A stretch of DNA of 64,000 nt from NCBI GenBank assembly GCA_050331575.1, contig JBHJGS010000001.1, positions 1-64,000 on the forward strand. Reading direction: 5' to 3'. The stretch comes from JBHJGS01 sp050331575 (lineage in GTDB: Bacteria > Pseudomonadota > Alphaproteobacteria > Sphingomonadales > Rhodothalassiaceae). The translations under genes and the position numbers were made by a program. The stretch's first letter is position 1. The number at the start of each line of letters is the position of its first letter. This document shows, in pieces, positions 1 to 8,543 of this stretch. Below the pieces are notes generated by a model. The model was not told the origin of the DNA. It saw only the letters and a list, made by a program, of their open reading frames with translations, and did no database searches.

Positions 1-243
1 GGCAACCTCGCCACCCCCAGAAAAATCCAGAAACAGCAAAGTCACCAAAACGCTTCTTCGTCAAAGGAAGATACAAAACCAACGACCCATAACGAACCGC
101 CGTCCGCATCTCCCTTCCATCCATCAACATTGTCAAAGAGCCATGTCCCGGTCACCCAGCGCTTGTCCGGACCCGCCAGAAGCGGCACCCCCGGAAAGCA
201 ACCGCGCCGAAGACGAAGGCCCTCGGCGCGGCGACGGAGGCGG
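1..243 (-). other. rRNA operon leader (16S gene off the left edge)
   Basis: Transcribed leftward from the promoter at 244-272. The leader contains GGCTCTTTGACA (minus strand, 131-142), which closely matches the rRNA boxA antitermination element (TGCTCTTTAACA in E. coli) and lies before 16S in many rrn operons. The first bases after the -10 are very C-rich, as in stringently controlled rRNA promoters. I see no part of mature 16S, so the gene should begin just beyond base 1. No convincing protein is encoded here. Confidence 0.65.
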
Positions 244-272
244 GTTATATGGCTGGGCTCCGACCCCGTCAA
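244..272 (-). promoter_or_regulatory. Strong sigma-70 promoter of rRNA type
   Basis: On the minus strand TTGACG (272-267) and TATAAC (249-244) are separated by exactly 17 bases. An A-tract of seven bases (276-282 region) sits just upstream, like an UP element, and a GC-rich discriminator follows the -10. Near-consensus boxes, A-tract, GC discriminator and a downstream boxA together point to an rRNA operon promoter. Confidence 0.7.
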
Positions 273-435
273 CAGGTTTTTTTGCGGAATCATGACTGGC
301 GCGGATTTCGGCTCTGTCTCAATGGCTTAGGCCCGAAAAACCGTTCGTGAGCCGGCCGTGAGCGGGGCTTTTGCGGCCATCTCCCACAGGCGTTGCCCCA
401 AGCCGGCCGGATCAATCGAGGCACCATATAATGTC

Positions 436-466
436 TTGAAAAACGCACCCCAAATAGGTGTATACT
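436..466 (+). promoter_or_regulatory. Possible promoter of the wecB-like gene
   Basis: TTGAAA at 436-441 and TATACT at 461-466 lie 40 bases upstream of the chosen start at 506. The spacer is 19 bases, longer than ideal, so this is only a candidate. Between the rRNA promoter and this site (283-435) I see nothing recognisable. Confidence 0.4.
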
Positions 467-505
467 CACCCCTCTCTTTCTCATTCCCATGGTCGGCTTG
501 CGCCT

Positions 506-1573
506 ATGTCTGCCCTGCTCCTCCTCGGCACCCGACCGGAAGCCATCAAGATGGTGCCGGTGGCACTGGCGCTGCGCCGGCACATGCGCGTGCGCATCAT
601 CCTGACCGGCCAGCATGCCCACGCCGCCGCGGAAGCCTTGGGAGATTTCGGGCTGGCCGCGCACCGCTGCCTGATGCCGCCGGCCGCTGCCCTGCCGCTG
701 ATGCGCAGGCTGGCCTGGATGCGCGCGCAGGCCACCGCGGCCTTGCGCTGCGAGCCCCCCGGCTGGGTCCTGGTCCATGGCGACACCGCCAGCACCCTGG
801 CCGGCGCCCTGGCCGCCCGTGCCGCGGCTCGACCGCTGGCCCATATCGAGGCCGGGCTGCGCAGCGGCTGCCCGACCCTGCCCTGGCCGGAAGAGCCGAT
901 CCGCCGGCGGTTGGCGACCCTGGCACAGCGGCACTATGCGCCGACCCCGGCGGCCCAGGCCAATCTCCTGGCCGAGGCGGTGCCGGCTGAGCGCATCGTG
1001 CTGACCGGCAATACCGTGATCGATGCGCTGCGCCTGCAACTGGGCGGGCGCGTTCCGTTACCGGCCGATCCGCCCTATCTGCTGGCCACCCTGCACCGGC
1101 GGGAGAATTGGGGTGCCGCGATTGCACGCCTGTGCCGCGGCCTGACAAAGCTGCCGCGCCTGGGGCTGGCGGTGCGGCTGGTGCTGCACCCCAATCCCGC
1201 CTTGCAGATCCAGATCCGGGCCAGCCTGGGCGGCATTGCCGGGGTCGCGCTGGTGCCGCCGCAGCGGCATCCCGCGTTTCTGCGCTTGCTGGCGGGCGCG
1301 CGCCTGGTGCTGACCGACAGTGGCGGCGTGCAGGAGGAGGCCGCAGCCCTGGGCCGCCCGGTGCTGGTCGGGCGCACCGCCACGGAGCGGGGCGAGGCGG
1401 TCGCCGCCGGTCTTGCCCGCCTGATCGGCACCGACCCCGACGCCCTGACCGAGGCGGTGACCGCGATGCTGGCGGCCGCGCCGCCGGCGCCACTGCTCTA
1501 CGGCGATGGCCGGGCGTCCCAGCGCATTGCCCGGGACCTGCGCCTCTATGCGGATCTGACAGCGGCGGCCTAG
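506..1573 (+). CDS. wecB: UDP-N-acetylglucosamine 2-epimerase (non-hydrolysing)
   Basis: 355 aa cytoplasmic enzyme expected to interconvert UDP-GlcNAc and UDP-ManNAc for polysaccharide synthesis. Family signatures are all present: GTRPEAIKM (8-16), HGDT (91-94), HIEAGLRS (113-120), PEEPIRR (128-134), TGNTVIDA (167-174), HRREN (197-201) and DSGGVQEEA (271-279). The start at 506 places GTRPEAIKM at the N-terminus as in the family; a GTG at 458 would add 16 unrelated residues. It is somewhat shorter than the usual 370-380 aa. No other polysaccharide gene is adjacent, so the polymer it serves is unknown. Confidence 0.9.
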   Translation: MSALLLLGTRPEAIKMVPVALALRRHMRVRIILTGQHAHAAAEALGDFGLAAHRCLMPPAAALPLMRRLAWMRAQATAALRCEPPGWVLVHGDTASTLAGALAARAAARPLAHIEAGLRSGCPTLPWPEEPIRRRLATLAQRHYAPTPAAQANLLAEAVPAERIVLTGNTVIDALRLQLGGRVPLPADPPYLLATLHRRENWGAAIARLCRGLTKLPRLGLAVRLVLHPNPALQIQIRASLGGIAGVALVPPQRHPAFLRLLAGARLVLTDSGGVQEEAAALGRPVLVGRTATERGEAVAAGLARLIGTDPDALTEAVTAMLAAAPPAPLLYGDGRASQRIARDLRLYADLTAAA

Positions 1574-1596
1574 GGGATTGGCTCGAAGCGGCCCGG

Positions 1597-2025
1597 TCAC
1601 CCGGTGGCGATATATTCGCGCAGCGCCTCGGCCTCATGCTCGGTCTCGGCGATGCGGCGCTTGACCACATCGCCGATCGACACCAGGCCGATCAGCTGTC
1701 CATTCTCCACCACCGGCACGTGGCGGAACCGCCCCTTGGTCATTTGCGCCATCACCCGCGCGATATCGTCGCTGCGCCGGCAGGTGATCACCGTGCGCGT
1801 CATCAGTTCACTGGCCGGCTTCATCAATGCCTCGGGCCCCTTGGCGGCGATGCACCGAACGATATCGCGCTCCGACAGAACCCCGGCGATGGTCTCACCA
1901 TCCATGATCAAGGCGGCGCCGATGTGATGCTCGGTCAGCACGCGGGTGACCTCCAGCACCGTCTGATCCGGCGCCACGGTGACCACCTTGGCGCCCTTCT
2001 CATCGAGGATCTGTCCGACCGTCAT
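1597..2025 (-). CDS. Tandem CBS-domain protein
   Basis: 142 aa made almost wholly of two CBS motifs (about residues 8-60 and 75-130). It includes the typical GVLSERDIVRCIA segment and the second-repeat FRHVPVVENGQLIGLVSIGDV. Such stand-alone CBS pairs bind adenine nucleotides and sense energy state; the partner is not evident. The start MTVGQIL at 2025 is preferred over an upstream one at 2139 because the CBS fold starts immediately. It converges on wecB with a 23 bp gap. Confidence 0.85.
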   Translation of the reverse strand: MTVGQILDEKGAKVVTVAPDQTVLEVTRVLTEHHIGAALIMDGETIAGVLSERDIVRCIAAKGPEALMKPASELMTRTVITCRRSDDIARVMAQMTKGRFRHVPVVENGQLIGLVSIGDVVKRRIAETEHEAEALREYIATG

Positions 2026-2211
2026 GCCATTGCCCTTTGCTGCATGGCGCCCGCGGCGCGGGTGCCTGGGGAGGGACGGGCATCCGCAAAACCCATCGGC
2101 GCGGCAACCGATGGCCATCATTGCCCTGGTTTCAACCATGAACTATGCCTCTATCCGCTGTGCCAGGGCAAGTGTATGGCCTGTCTCACCCCTCGCCTGG
2201 AAAGCTTCGTG

Positions 2212-2964
2212 ATGAAACGCCTGTTCCGTTGGTTCTGTTATGTCTCCGCCGTGGCCGGCCTCCTGGGCGGTTTGCTCGCCCTGATCGCTGGGCCTTTGCA
2301 TGCCGGGGGCACGGTGGATTTCGCCGCCGCTGCCCAGATCATCACCGTCGGCGCGGGCATCAGCGTGGTTGCGGTCCTGCTGGGATTGGTCGGCACCACC
2401 GCCGCCGCGCTGAGCCGGCTGTCGCGCTCGGCCATTCTATTCGGTCTGATCGGCATCGTCGCCGGCGGTGCGGTGGTGTTGAGCGTGCAGCAATTGCTGA
2501 ACCAGGCCAGCGGCAATCCGCTGCACGATGTGACCACCGATCTGGACCGGCCGCCGAGGCCCGAGGCCCTGGCCGCGCGCGATTATGCCGGCCCGAACGA
2601 CCGCGCGGCCGCGGCCGCCTTTCCGCATCCCGATTGGCGCCGGCAGCATGCGGACCTGTATCCCGACCTGACCACGGCGCGGTATGCGCTCAGCGTTGAG
2701 GAGGCGTTGGCGCGCGCCCGCGCGGTGGCCGAGGCGATGGGCTGGCAGATTGTCGCTGCGGACCGAACCGAAGACGGCGCCCGCCTGGAGGCGGTGGCCA
2801 CGACCGGATGGTTCGGCTTCAAGGACAATGTCATCGTGCGCATCGAGGAGCGCGACACTGGCATCAGCTTGGATGCGCGCTCCGTCTCCCGCATCGGCGT
2901 GTCTGACCTGGGCGCCAATGCCCGCCGGCTGCGCCGCTTCCTGGCCCGGTTCGAGGCGGCATGA
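2212..2964 (+). CDS. DUF1499 membrane protein
   Basis: 250 aa. Three hydrophobic segments in the first ~105 residues (about 10-30, 43-65 and 75-95) are followed by a soluble domain. The soluble part carries the DUF1499 pattern with YPDL, ALARARAVAEAMGW, WFGFKDNVIVRIEE and a DARSVSRIGVSDLGANARRLRRF ending. DUF1499 function is unknown. An in-frame ATG at 2176 exists, but 2212 gives a proper lysine/arginine-led first membrane helix. The stop overlaps the next start (ATGA), so the two are co-translated. Confidence 0.85.
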   Translation: MKRLFRWFCYVSAVAGLLGGLLALIAGPLHAGGTVDFAAAAQIITVGAGISVVAVLLGLVGTTAAALSRLSRSAILFGLIGIVAGGAVVLSVQQLLNQASGNPLHDVTTDLDRPPRPEALAARDYAGPNDRAAAAAFPHPDWRRQHADLYPDLTTARYALSVEEALARARAVAEAMGWQIVAADRTEDGARLEAVATTGWFGFKDNVIVRIEERDTGISLDARSVSRIGVSDLGANARRLRRFLARFEAA

Positions 2965-3203
2965 AATCGGCCCTTCTGATCGCCTATTTAGTGGCGCTGC
3001 TGATTGGCGCCATCGTCTTTGCCGCCTGGATCATCCTGGATCTCGGCGCCGTGGAGATCAGCGCCCATGGCTGGATCGCCATGAGCCTGGGCGTGATTGT
3101 GTCGCTGATGCTGGGTGTCGGCCTGATGATGCTGACCTATCGCAGCCACAAACGCGGATATGATGACGAAGCGCACGGCGACGAGCGTGATCGGGAAGGA
3201 TAA
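2961..3203 (+). CDS. Small two-helix inner-membrane protein
   Basis: 80 aa with two predicted membrane helices (about 4-27 and 37-58) and a short charged tail (SHKRGYDDEAHGDERDREG). The start overlaps the DUF1499 stop by four bases, and the mechanosensitive channel starts 8 bp downstream, so the three form one transcription unit. No family was recognised; translational coupling supports it as a real gene. Confidence 0.75.
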   Translation: MKSALLIAYLVALLIGAIVFAAWIILDLGAVEISAHGWIAMSLGVIVSLMLGVGLMMLTYRSHKRGYDDEAHGDERDREG

Positions 3204-3211
3204 GGCGAGGC

Positions 3212-4369
3212 ATGGACTGGTCCTGGGAACAATTCCAAGCGTATTGGCGCTTGGTGCGCGACATTTGGCAGGAAGGCGTCTATGGCGTCGATGTCAGCGA
3301 ACTGTTGCTGGCGCTCGCCATCTTCCTGATCTTTCTGGTGCTGCGGCATCTCCTGAAGCGCTTTGTGCTGGCCTGGGCCAGTGCGCTGGCCCGGCGCACA
3401 CCGACCGCCTTGGACGATGCCGTGGTCGAGGCGATGGAAAAGCCGGTCAGTTTTCTGCCGGTGGCCATGGGCTTTTATTTCGCCACCTCCACGCTGACTC
3501 TGACGCCGGGGCTGGCGCTGTTTGTCGACAATGTCAATCGCAGTCTGGCGGCCTATCTGATCTTCTGGACGCTGTACCGCGCGGTCAGCCCGGTGTCGCA
3601 TGTGCTGGAACAATCCAGCCGGCTGCTGACGCCGGAAATCAGCGCCTGGCTGATGAAGCTGGCGCGCGTCGTGTTCGCAATCCTGGGGGCTGCGACGATC
3701 CTGGAGATCTGGGGCATCGACGTGGCGCCGCTGATCGCCGGTCTGGGCTTGTTCGGGGTCGCCGTGGCGTTGGGCGCGCAGGACCTGTTCAAGAATTTGA
3801 TCGCTGGCCTGTTCATCATTTCGGAGCGACGATTTCACCGCGGCGAATGGATCCTGGTCGACGGCGTGGCGGAGGGAACCGTGGAGGATATCGGCTTTCG
3901 GACCACCAAGATCCGCCGCTTCGACAAGGCGCCGGTTTATGTGCCCAACGCCCAGCTGGCCGACAATGCGATCATCAATTTCACCCGCATGAGCCATCGC
4001 CGCATCAAATGGATCATCGGCTTGGAATATCGCACCACGCGGGAGCAGTTGCGCCAGGTGCGCGACGGTATCGAGGCCTATATCACCAACAGCGACGCCT
4101 TTGCCCCGGCCAGCGAGGTGCCGATGTTCGTGCGCATCGACGGCTTCAATGACAGCTCCATCGACATTCTGCTGTATTGCTTCACCCGCACGACCAAATG
4201 GGGCGAGTGGCTGAAGATCAAGGAAGAGCTGGCCTATCAGGTCAAGGAGATCGTTGAGGGTGCCGGAACCGGCTTTGCCTTCCCCAGCCAGTCGGTCTAT
4301 GTCGAAACCGTGCCGGATGCAGCGGAGGTCTTTCCGCTGCACCAGCGCCCCTCCGAAGCCGCGGAATAA
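3212..4369 (+). CDS. MscS-family mechanosensitive channel
   Basis: 385 aa. Hydrophobic helices occupy about 30-45, 78-100, 110-128 and 150-200. The last contains the pore-helix signature GVAVALGAQDLFKNLIAG (182-199), followed by the beta domain (RRFHRGEWI, VEDIGFRTTKIRRFD, VPNAQLADNAI). It should release solutes on hypo-osmotic shock from the inner membrane. It is third in the 2212-4765 run, followed 3 bp later by a thioesterase gene. Confidence 0.92.
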   Translation: MDWSWEQFQAYWRLVRDIWQEGVYGVDVSELLLALAIFLIFLVLRHLLKRFVLAWASALARRTPTALDDAVVEAMEKPVSFLPVAMGFYFATSTLTLTPGLALFVDNVNRSLAAYLIFWTLYRAVSPVSHVLEQSSRLLTPEISAWLMKLARVVFAILGAATILEIWGIDVAPLIAGLGLFGVAVALGAQDLFKNLIAGLFIISERRFHRGEWILVDGVAEGTVEDIGFRTTKIRRFDKAPVYVPNAQLADNAIINFTRMSHRRIKWIIGLEYRTTREQLRQVRDGIEAYITNSDAFAPASEVPMFVRIDGFNDSSIDILLYCFTRTTKWGEWLKIKEELAYQVKEIVEGAGTGFAFPSQSVYVETVPDAAEVFPLHQRPSEAAE

Positions 4370-4372
4370 GCC

Positions 4373-4765
4373 ATGGTCCTGCCCCGCGACCCCGTCATCC
4401 GCACGGCCCCGCGCCTGGCCGACTTGAATTTGAACGGCCACATCTTTGGCGGCTGGATCCTGTCGCAGATGGATATCGCCGGCGGCATCACCGCTGCGAG
4501 GCGGGCGCGCGGGCCGGTCGCCACGGTGGCGATCGAGGCGATGAAGTTTCACCGGCCGATCCTGCCCGGCGACCTGGTCAGCATCTTTGCAGAGGTCTGC
4601 CATGTCGGCACCACGTCGCTGACCATCGGTCTGGAGGTGATGGTGGCACGCCGGCTGGAGCCGGAGGAGTTGAAGGTGACCGAAGGCCGCTTCATCTTTG
4701 TTGCCGTCGACGAGGCCGGCAAGAAGCGGCCGGTGCCTCAATTGCCCGAAGAGGCGTCCGCCTGA
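4373..4765 (+). CDS. YciA-type acyl-CoA thioesterase
   Basis: 130 aa single hotdog-fold protein with the family core NGHIFGGWILSQMDIAGG (21-38) and the FHRPILPGDLVSIFAEV strand-helix region. It should hydrolyse acyl-CoA esters in the cytoplasm. The start is 3 bp after the mscS-type stop, implying the same operon. Its last 28 bp overlap the convergent peptidase gene on the other strand. Confidence 0.9.
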   Translation: MVLPRDPVIRTAPRLADLNLNGHIFGGWILSQMDIAGGITAARRARGPVATVAIEAMKFHRPILPGDLVSIFAEVCHVGTTSLTIGLEVMVARRLEPEELKVTEGRFIFVAVDEAGKKRPVPQLPEEASA

Positions 4766-7101
4766 GCCGGCAGCCGTTGGTCCCACGCAATGCCGTGGGT
4801 GAGAAAGCCGCGCGGGGCGGGCGTCACCGGCTCCGGCGTTTGGGTCAGCTGATCCGCCACCACGTCCGGCCAGGGCTGCAGCAGCGTGATCGCGCGAATA
4901 ACTGCCCCGCCCTGCCATTGCAGGTCCACGCTTTCTGGAGGGTTTTGCAGAATGATCTGGGCGGCGTCTCCGTCCAGCGGTACCGGTTCGCCAGCCAGGG
5001 TGAGCGTGCCCGGGGCGGCCTCGAAGCGGGCGCTGAGCAAGACGGTGCGACCGGGGCCGCCGGGGCGGTAAGTCAGGCCGTCCGGCGCGCGCTGGAGCGA
5101 CGGCGCGCCGGGCAGCGCGACCCTCGGGGCCGGGGTGCTGGAGATCTCCAGGTCGCGCCCGAACAGGCGCAGGCTGTCCGCGCGCGGTTCGAAGGTGCCG
5201 CCGGTCGCTGCCCGGTCCCAGTCATCCGGAGCGCTCACCGTCGCCCAAGAGCGTTGCTCGCCCTCGACCAGATAGATCAGGTCCACCGGGCGCGGATAGC
5301 GCTCACTATAGTGCGCGAACACCAGAAAACCGGCGAGCACCAGCGCAGCGGCGCCCAGGCCTGCGCCAGTGACCAGGCCCGCGCGGCCGGTTGCCTGGAA
5401 CAGCGGCGTCCACAACGCCGCCAGCAGGGCCATGGGCACGACCATGATGCCGCCGGCCAGCAGCCCTAGCGCCAAAAACAGAAAGCCGTTGAGACCCATC
5501 AGCCAGATCGCGGCAGGCAGCGCCAAGATCGCAGCAATCCCATATTGCCCGAGCGGGTCCGGCCGCGGCACAAGCAATAAGCCAAGCGCGGCGAACACAA
5601 GCGGCCAGGCGAACAGCCAACTGGTCGGCGGTGCCAAGATCTGGGCCGCCAGCGCGATGAGCGCCACAAAGGCTGCCCCGCCCCACCACAGCGCCGCCGC
5701 CTCGATCGGCCGGGCGAGCAGCGCCGCCAAGCCCGCGGCGATCACCGCCAGCACCAGCAGCGGCATCCATAGGCCGGCAATCGCAAGGCCCACCGCACCG
5801 ATCACTGCGGTCACGGCCAGGTCGATGCGGCCGCGTCCGCCTTGTGCCGCCGCCATCAGCATGGCGAAAAGCGCCGCGAGCAACAGCACGATCGCCACCA
5901 GCAAGGGATCGTCCCACACCATCATCAGCCGCGTGCTCCGCTTTATCGCCAGAGCACCGGTTATGCCTTGGAGCACCAGGGCCAGCGCGATCAGTCCGCC
6001 CACATGCACGCCCAGCCCGCGCAGCAGCGTCAATCCGCGCACCTCAGCACGTGACAGCACCCGCCGGCTGGCCAGCGCCAGCAGCCCCACGCCGACGCCG
6101 AGCACCAGCCAGCCGATCCAGGCCGGATAATGCACAAAGCCGCCGGGAAAATCGAAATAGGCGACCTCGGTGCTGCGCGGGAGCGGCAAGTCGCTGTTTG
6201 CCAGCGCCCGGGTTAGCGACAGCGCCTGCGCTCCCATCGCCTGCAAGCTGGACAGCGACAGCGTCTCGGGCCGGTCAAGAGCGGTGTGATAATCGAAATA
6301 GCCGTCAATATAGGCGAAATTCAGCCCGGCATGGCCCTGCTCCAGCGCCACGGTCAGGTCCGTGCCGTTGGGCATATAGCGATACACCGTGCCGGTCAGC
6401 GAATTGGCCACACGCGGCGTCGCGAACCGCGCATAGGCGTCGATCAGCGCGCCGTTCTGGCGACTGGTTTCGAACATGAACACCGGCCCGCGGCTGCCGC
6501 GCGCCTCGAAGTTCAGCACCAGATCCGTGTCCGGGCCCAGCGGATGGTCTTCAAAAAAGGCCCGCGCGCCGATCAGGCCGGCCTCTTCCCCATCGGTCAG
6601 CAGGAGGATCAGGCGGTTCCGGGTCGGTTCGTCCGCCAGAGCGCGCGCCACCTCCAGGATGGTCGCCACGCCGGCACCATCGTCCGACGCCCCGGGACCG
6701 GTGGCGACGCTGTCATAATGCGCCATGAGCACAAGGGTGCCGGGGTCCGGGCCGGTGCCTTCGCGCACCGCGACGATGTTGGTCGGCCAGGCCGCCACGG
6801 TGATGCCGCCGGCAAAGCGCAGGCTGCGAATGACCCGCTGCGGCGGCGTGGTCACGGTCCAGCCCAGCGCTTGCAAGTGCCCGGCCAGATAAGCCCGCGC
6901 TTGGGCATTGGCCTCGGTGCCGATCGGCCGCGGGGCCTGCGCAATGGCCTCGATATGGCGGAACGCCCGCGCCGCGGAAAAGCGCGCCGGATCGGCGTCG
7001 GCCGGCAGCGGGGCGGTTGGCGCATACTGCAGGGTCGCGATCAGCCAGCCGGCGAACAGCAGGACGGGCAGGACCAGGGCGGGAAGCAGACGGGTCGGCA
7101 T
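4738..7101 (-). CDS. Membrane-anchored M28 family metallopeptidase
   Basis: 787 aa. An N-terminal anchor (about 4-24) precedes an M28 aminopeptidase domain (about 45-310). Likely zinc ligands and catalytic residues are H128 in MAHYDS, D140 in GASDDGAG, the E172-E173 pair in TDGEEAG, E199 in NFEARG and H272 in FDYHTALD. About eight to ten further membrane helices follow (330-620), then a C-terminal soluble region. The architecture resembles ERMP1/Fxna-like peptidases. ATG at 7101 is used; an upstream GTG at 7110 is possible and neither has a clear ribosome site. The C-terminal 28 bp overlap the convergent thioesterase. Confidence 0.87.
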   Translation of the reverse strand: MPTRLLPALVLPVLLFAGWLIATLQYAPTAPLPADADPARFSAARAFRHIEAIAQAPRPIGTEANAQARAYLAGHLQALGWTVTTPPQRVIRSLRFAGGITVAAWPTNIVAVREGTGPDPGTLVLMAHYDSVATGPGASDDGAGVATILEVARALADEPTRNRLILLLTDGEEAGLIGARAFFEDHPLGPDTDLVLNFEARGSRGPVFMFETSRQNGALIDAYARFATPRVANSLTGTVYRYMPNGTDLTVALEQGHAGLNFAYIDGYFDYHTALDRPETLSLSSLQAMGAQALSLTRALANSDLPLPRSTEVAYFDFPGGFVHYPAWIGWLVLGVGVGLLALASRRVLSRAEVRGLTLLRGLGVHVGGLIALALVLQGITGALAIKRSTRLMMVWDDPLLVAIVLLLAALFAMLMAAAQGGRGRIDLAVTAVIGAVGLAIAGLWMPLLVLAVIAAGLAALLARPIEAAALWWGGAAFVALIALAAQILAPPTSWLFAWPLVFAALGLLLVPRPDPLGQYGIAAILALPAAIWLMGLNGFLFLALGLLAGGIMVVPMALLAALWTPLFQATGRAGLVTGAGLGAAALVLAGFLVFAHYSERYPRPVDLIYLVEGEQRSWATVSAPDDWDRAATGGTFEPRADSLRLFGRDLEISSTPAPRVALPGAPSLQRAPDGLTYRPGGPGRTVLLSARFEAAPGTLTLAGEPVPLDGDAAQIILQNPPESVDLQWQGGAVIRAITLLQPWPDVVADQLTQTPEPVTPAPRGFLTHGIAWDQRLPAQADASSGN

Positions 7102-7172
7102 GGCTGGCACAATGACCGGCCTGGCCGATCAGCGCCAGTGCCAAGTGGGCTGGGTCCGCCCGTGCCGCGCCA

Positions 7173-7739
7173 TCAGGCGACCTGGCGCGGTTCGGCACGC
7201 CGAAGCACGGCCACCAATTGCCGGCCGGCATCGGGGATGGACAGATTGGTGCGGATGACGGCGGCATCGCCATAGCGGGCCTGCATCGTCTGCATGTGTG
7301 ACAACATGCCCTCGCGCCCGCCTTCGTCGAACAGCGGGTCGTCCCGCACCCACTGTTCCAGGCTTTCTTCGCGGGGCGTGACCAGCACCGTCTGCACGTC
7401 GGGATAGCGTTGCCGCGCTTTGGGAAGGACCATCTCGTCGCCGGCAATGACCACATTCAAGCCGGCGTCCATCCAGGTGTCGATTTCCTGGCCGACGCCG
7501 TACTGGCAGCAGCCGTCGCTCCAGTACAGGGCGAAGAAGCCGCGCTGCACCCAGTCGGCAAAGGTCCTCTCGTCAAGGCGGTAGAACTCTTCACGGTCGC
7601 TGATCAGGGGACCACAAATATAACGACGGGGAAAAATGGCGTAGACACGGCCCAGCGCATGGCGACGGGCATAGCTCAACAGACGCCTTTTGCCGCCGCC
7701 TTCGGGCCCGACCATAACGATTAAATGACCACGGTCCAT
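7173..7739 (-). CDS. PhnN-like (ribose 1,5-bisphosphokinase family) protein
   Basis: 188 aa from an ATG at 7739 that puts the P-loop at residues ~11-17, as in PhnN (a GTG at 7763 is the alternative). Similarities to PhnN include FPRRYICGP, FALYW, YGVGQEIDTWMDAGLNVVIAGD (in part) and LPKARQRYPDVQTVLVT. PhnN makes phosphoribosyl pyrophosphate in phosphonate breakdown. Two points are odd: no phn genes are nearby, and the P-loop reads GPEGGGKRR, so the residue expected to be Ser/Thr near the lysine is arginine. The function may therefore differ. It lies between zur and the M28 gene on the same strand. Confidence 0.7.
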   Translation of the reverse strand: MDRGHLIVMVGPEGGGKRRLLSYARRHALGRVYAIFPRRYICGPLISDREEFYRLDERTFADWVQRGFFALYWSDGCCQYGVGQEIDTWMDAGLNVVIAGDEMVLPKARQRYPDVQTVLVTPREESLEQWVRDDPLFDEGGREGMLSHMQTMQARYGDAAVIRTNLSIPDAGRQLVAVLRRAEPRQVA

Positions 7740-7841
7740 TAGATGCTCGAACGGTATATTCACTCGACTGCACAGTATGGCCAGAAAAATTGTATGGCCG
7801 ATGAATAATCGATGAAATCTTTATGTCGGCTTTGCGCGCCA

Positions 7842-8342
7842 TCAATCCTCGACATCCGGAAGGCCACCGCAGGCACTGCAGCGCCCGAAGATTTCCGTGT
7901 TTTGGCTGCTGACCTGAAAACCCAAAGCAGCAGCGGAGCGGCTGATCAGTGCCTCCAGTTCGGTCGCCGGCACATCGGCAACGCTGTGACACTGCTCACA
8001 AATCATCAGGCAGCCGCAGTGGCCCCGCTCCGGATCGGCACAGCCGACATACGCGTTCAAAGCCTGGATCCGATGGATCAATTTCATATTCAACAAGAAA
8101 TCCAGCGCGCGATAAACCGTTGGCGGATTGACCATGCCGCCCTTGTCGCGCTGCATGGATTCCAACAGGCCATAAGCCTTCACCGGCACATGGCTTTGCC
8201 AGACAAGTTCCAGGACGCGCCGCCGGGTCGCCGTCAGCCGTGCGCCGGCCGCAGCACAAACAGCGTCTGCCTGCGCCAAAGCGTCTGCGATACATTGATC
8301 ATGATCGTGACGCGCGCCGGGACGGTCCGTTTCTATCCTCAT
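7842..8342 (-). CDS. zur: Zur, zinc-responsive Fur-family repressor
   Basis: 166 aa. A winged-helix N-terminal half contains RLTATRRRVLELVW and NPPTVYRALDFL (recognition helix). The C-terminal half has the structural zinc pairs C115-x2-C118 and C155-x2-C158. A second set, H90, C101 and H108/C109, has roughly the spacing of the regulatory site of E. coli Zur. The GHCGCLMICEQCH segment is typical of Zur rather than Fur. AGGAGG lies 8-9 bases before the ATG at 8342, which settles the start. No zinc transporter gene is adjacent in the window. Confidence 0.88.
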   Translation of the reverse strand: MRIETDRPGARHDHDQCIADALAQADAVCAAAGARLTATRRRVLELVWQSHVPVKAYGLLESMQRDKGGMVNPPTVYRALDFLLNMKLIHRIQALNAYVGCADPERGHCGCLMICEQCHSVADVPATELEALISRSAAALGFQVSSQNTEIFGRCSACGGLPDVED

Positions 8343-8543
8343 CCAGCGCCTCCTGATCGATGACGATAAAGAGCCGCGGGGCCCGGTGCAACAGGGCACC
8401 GGCCTGCGACGTTGCTTGCGCGGTACCTGAGCCGTTGCCGGCCGGGGTATTTGCGTCTGCGCGTCGGGGCCCTTATGTGTGAGCGCACTCGCGCCGCCCC
8501 ATCCCCTACCGCGGCGCTCGACAATCCCATTGCAGGAGAGGCT

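Noticed and set aside
42..293. Minus-strand reading frame of 83 codons
   Set aside because: It coincides with the rRNA-type promoter and boxA leader, has no family resemblance and no ribosome site.
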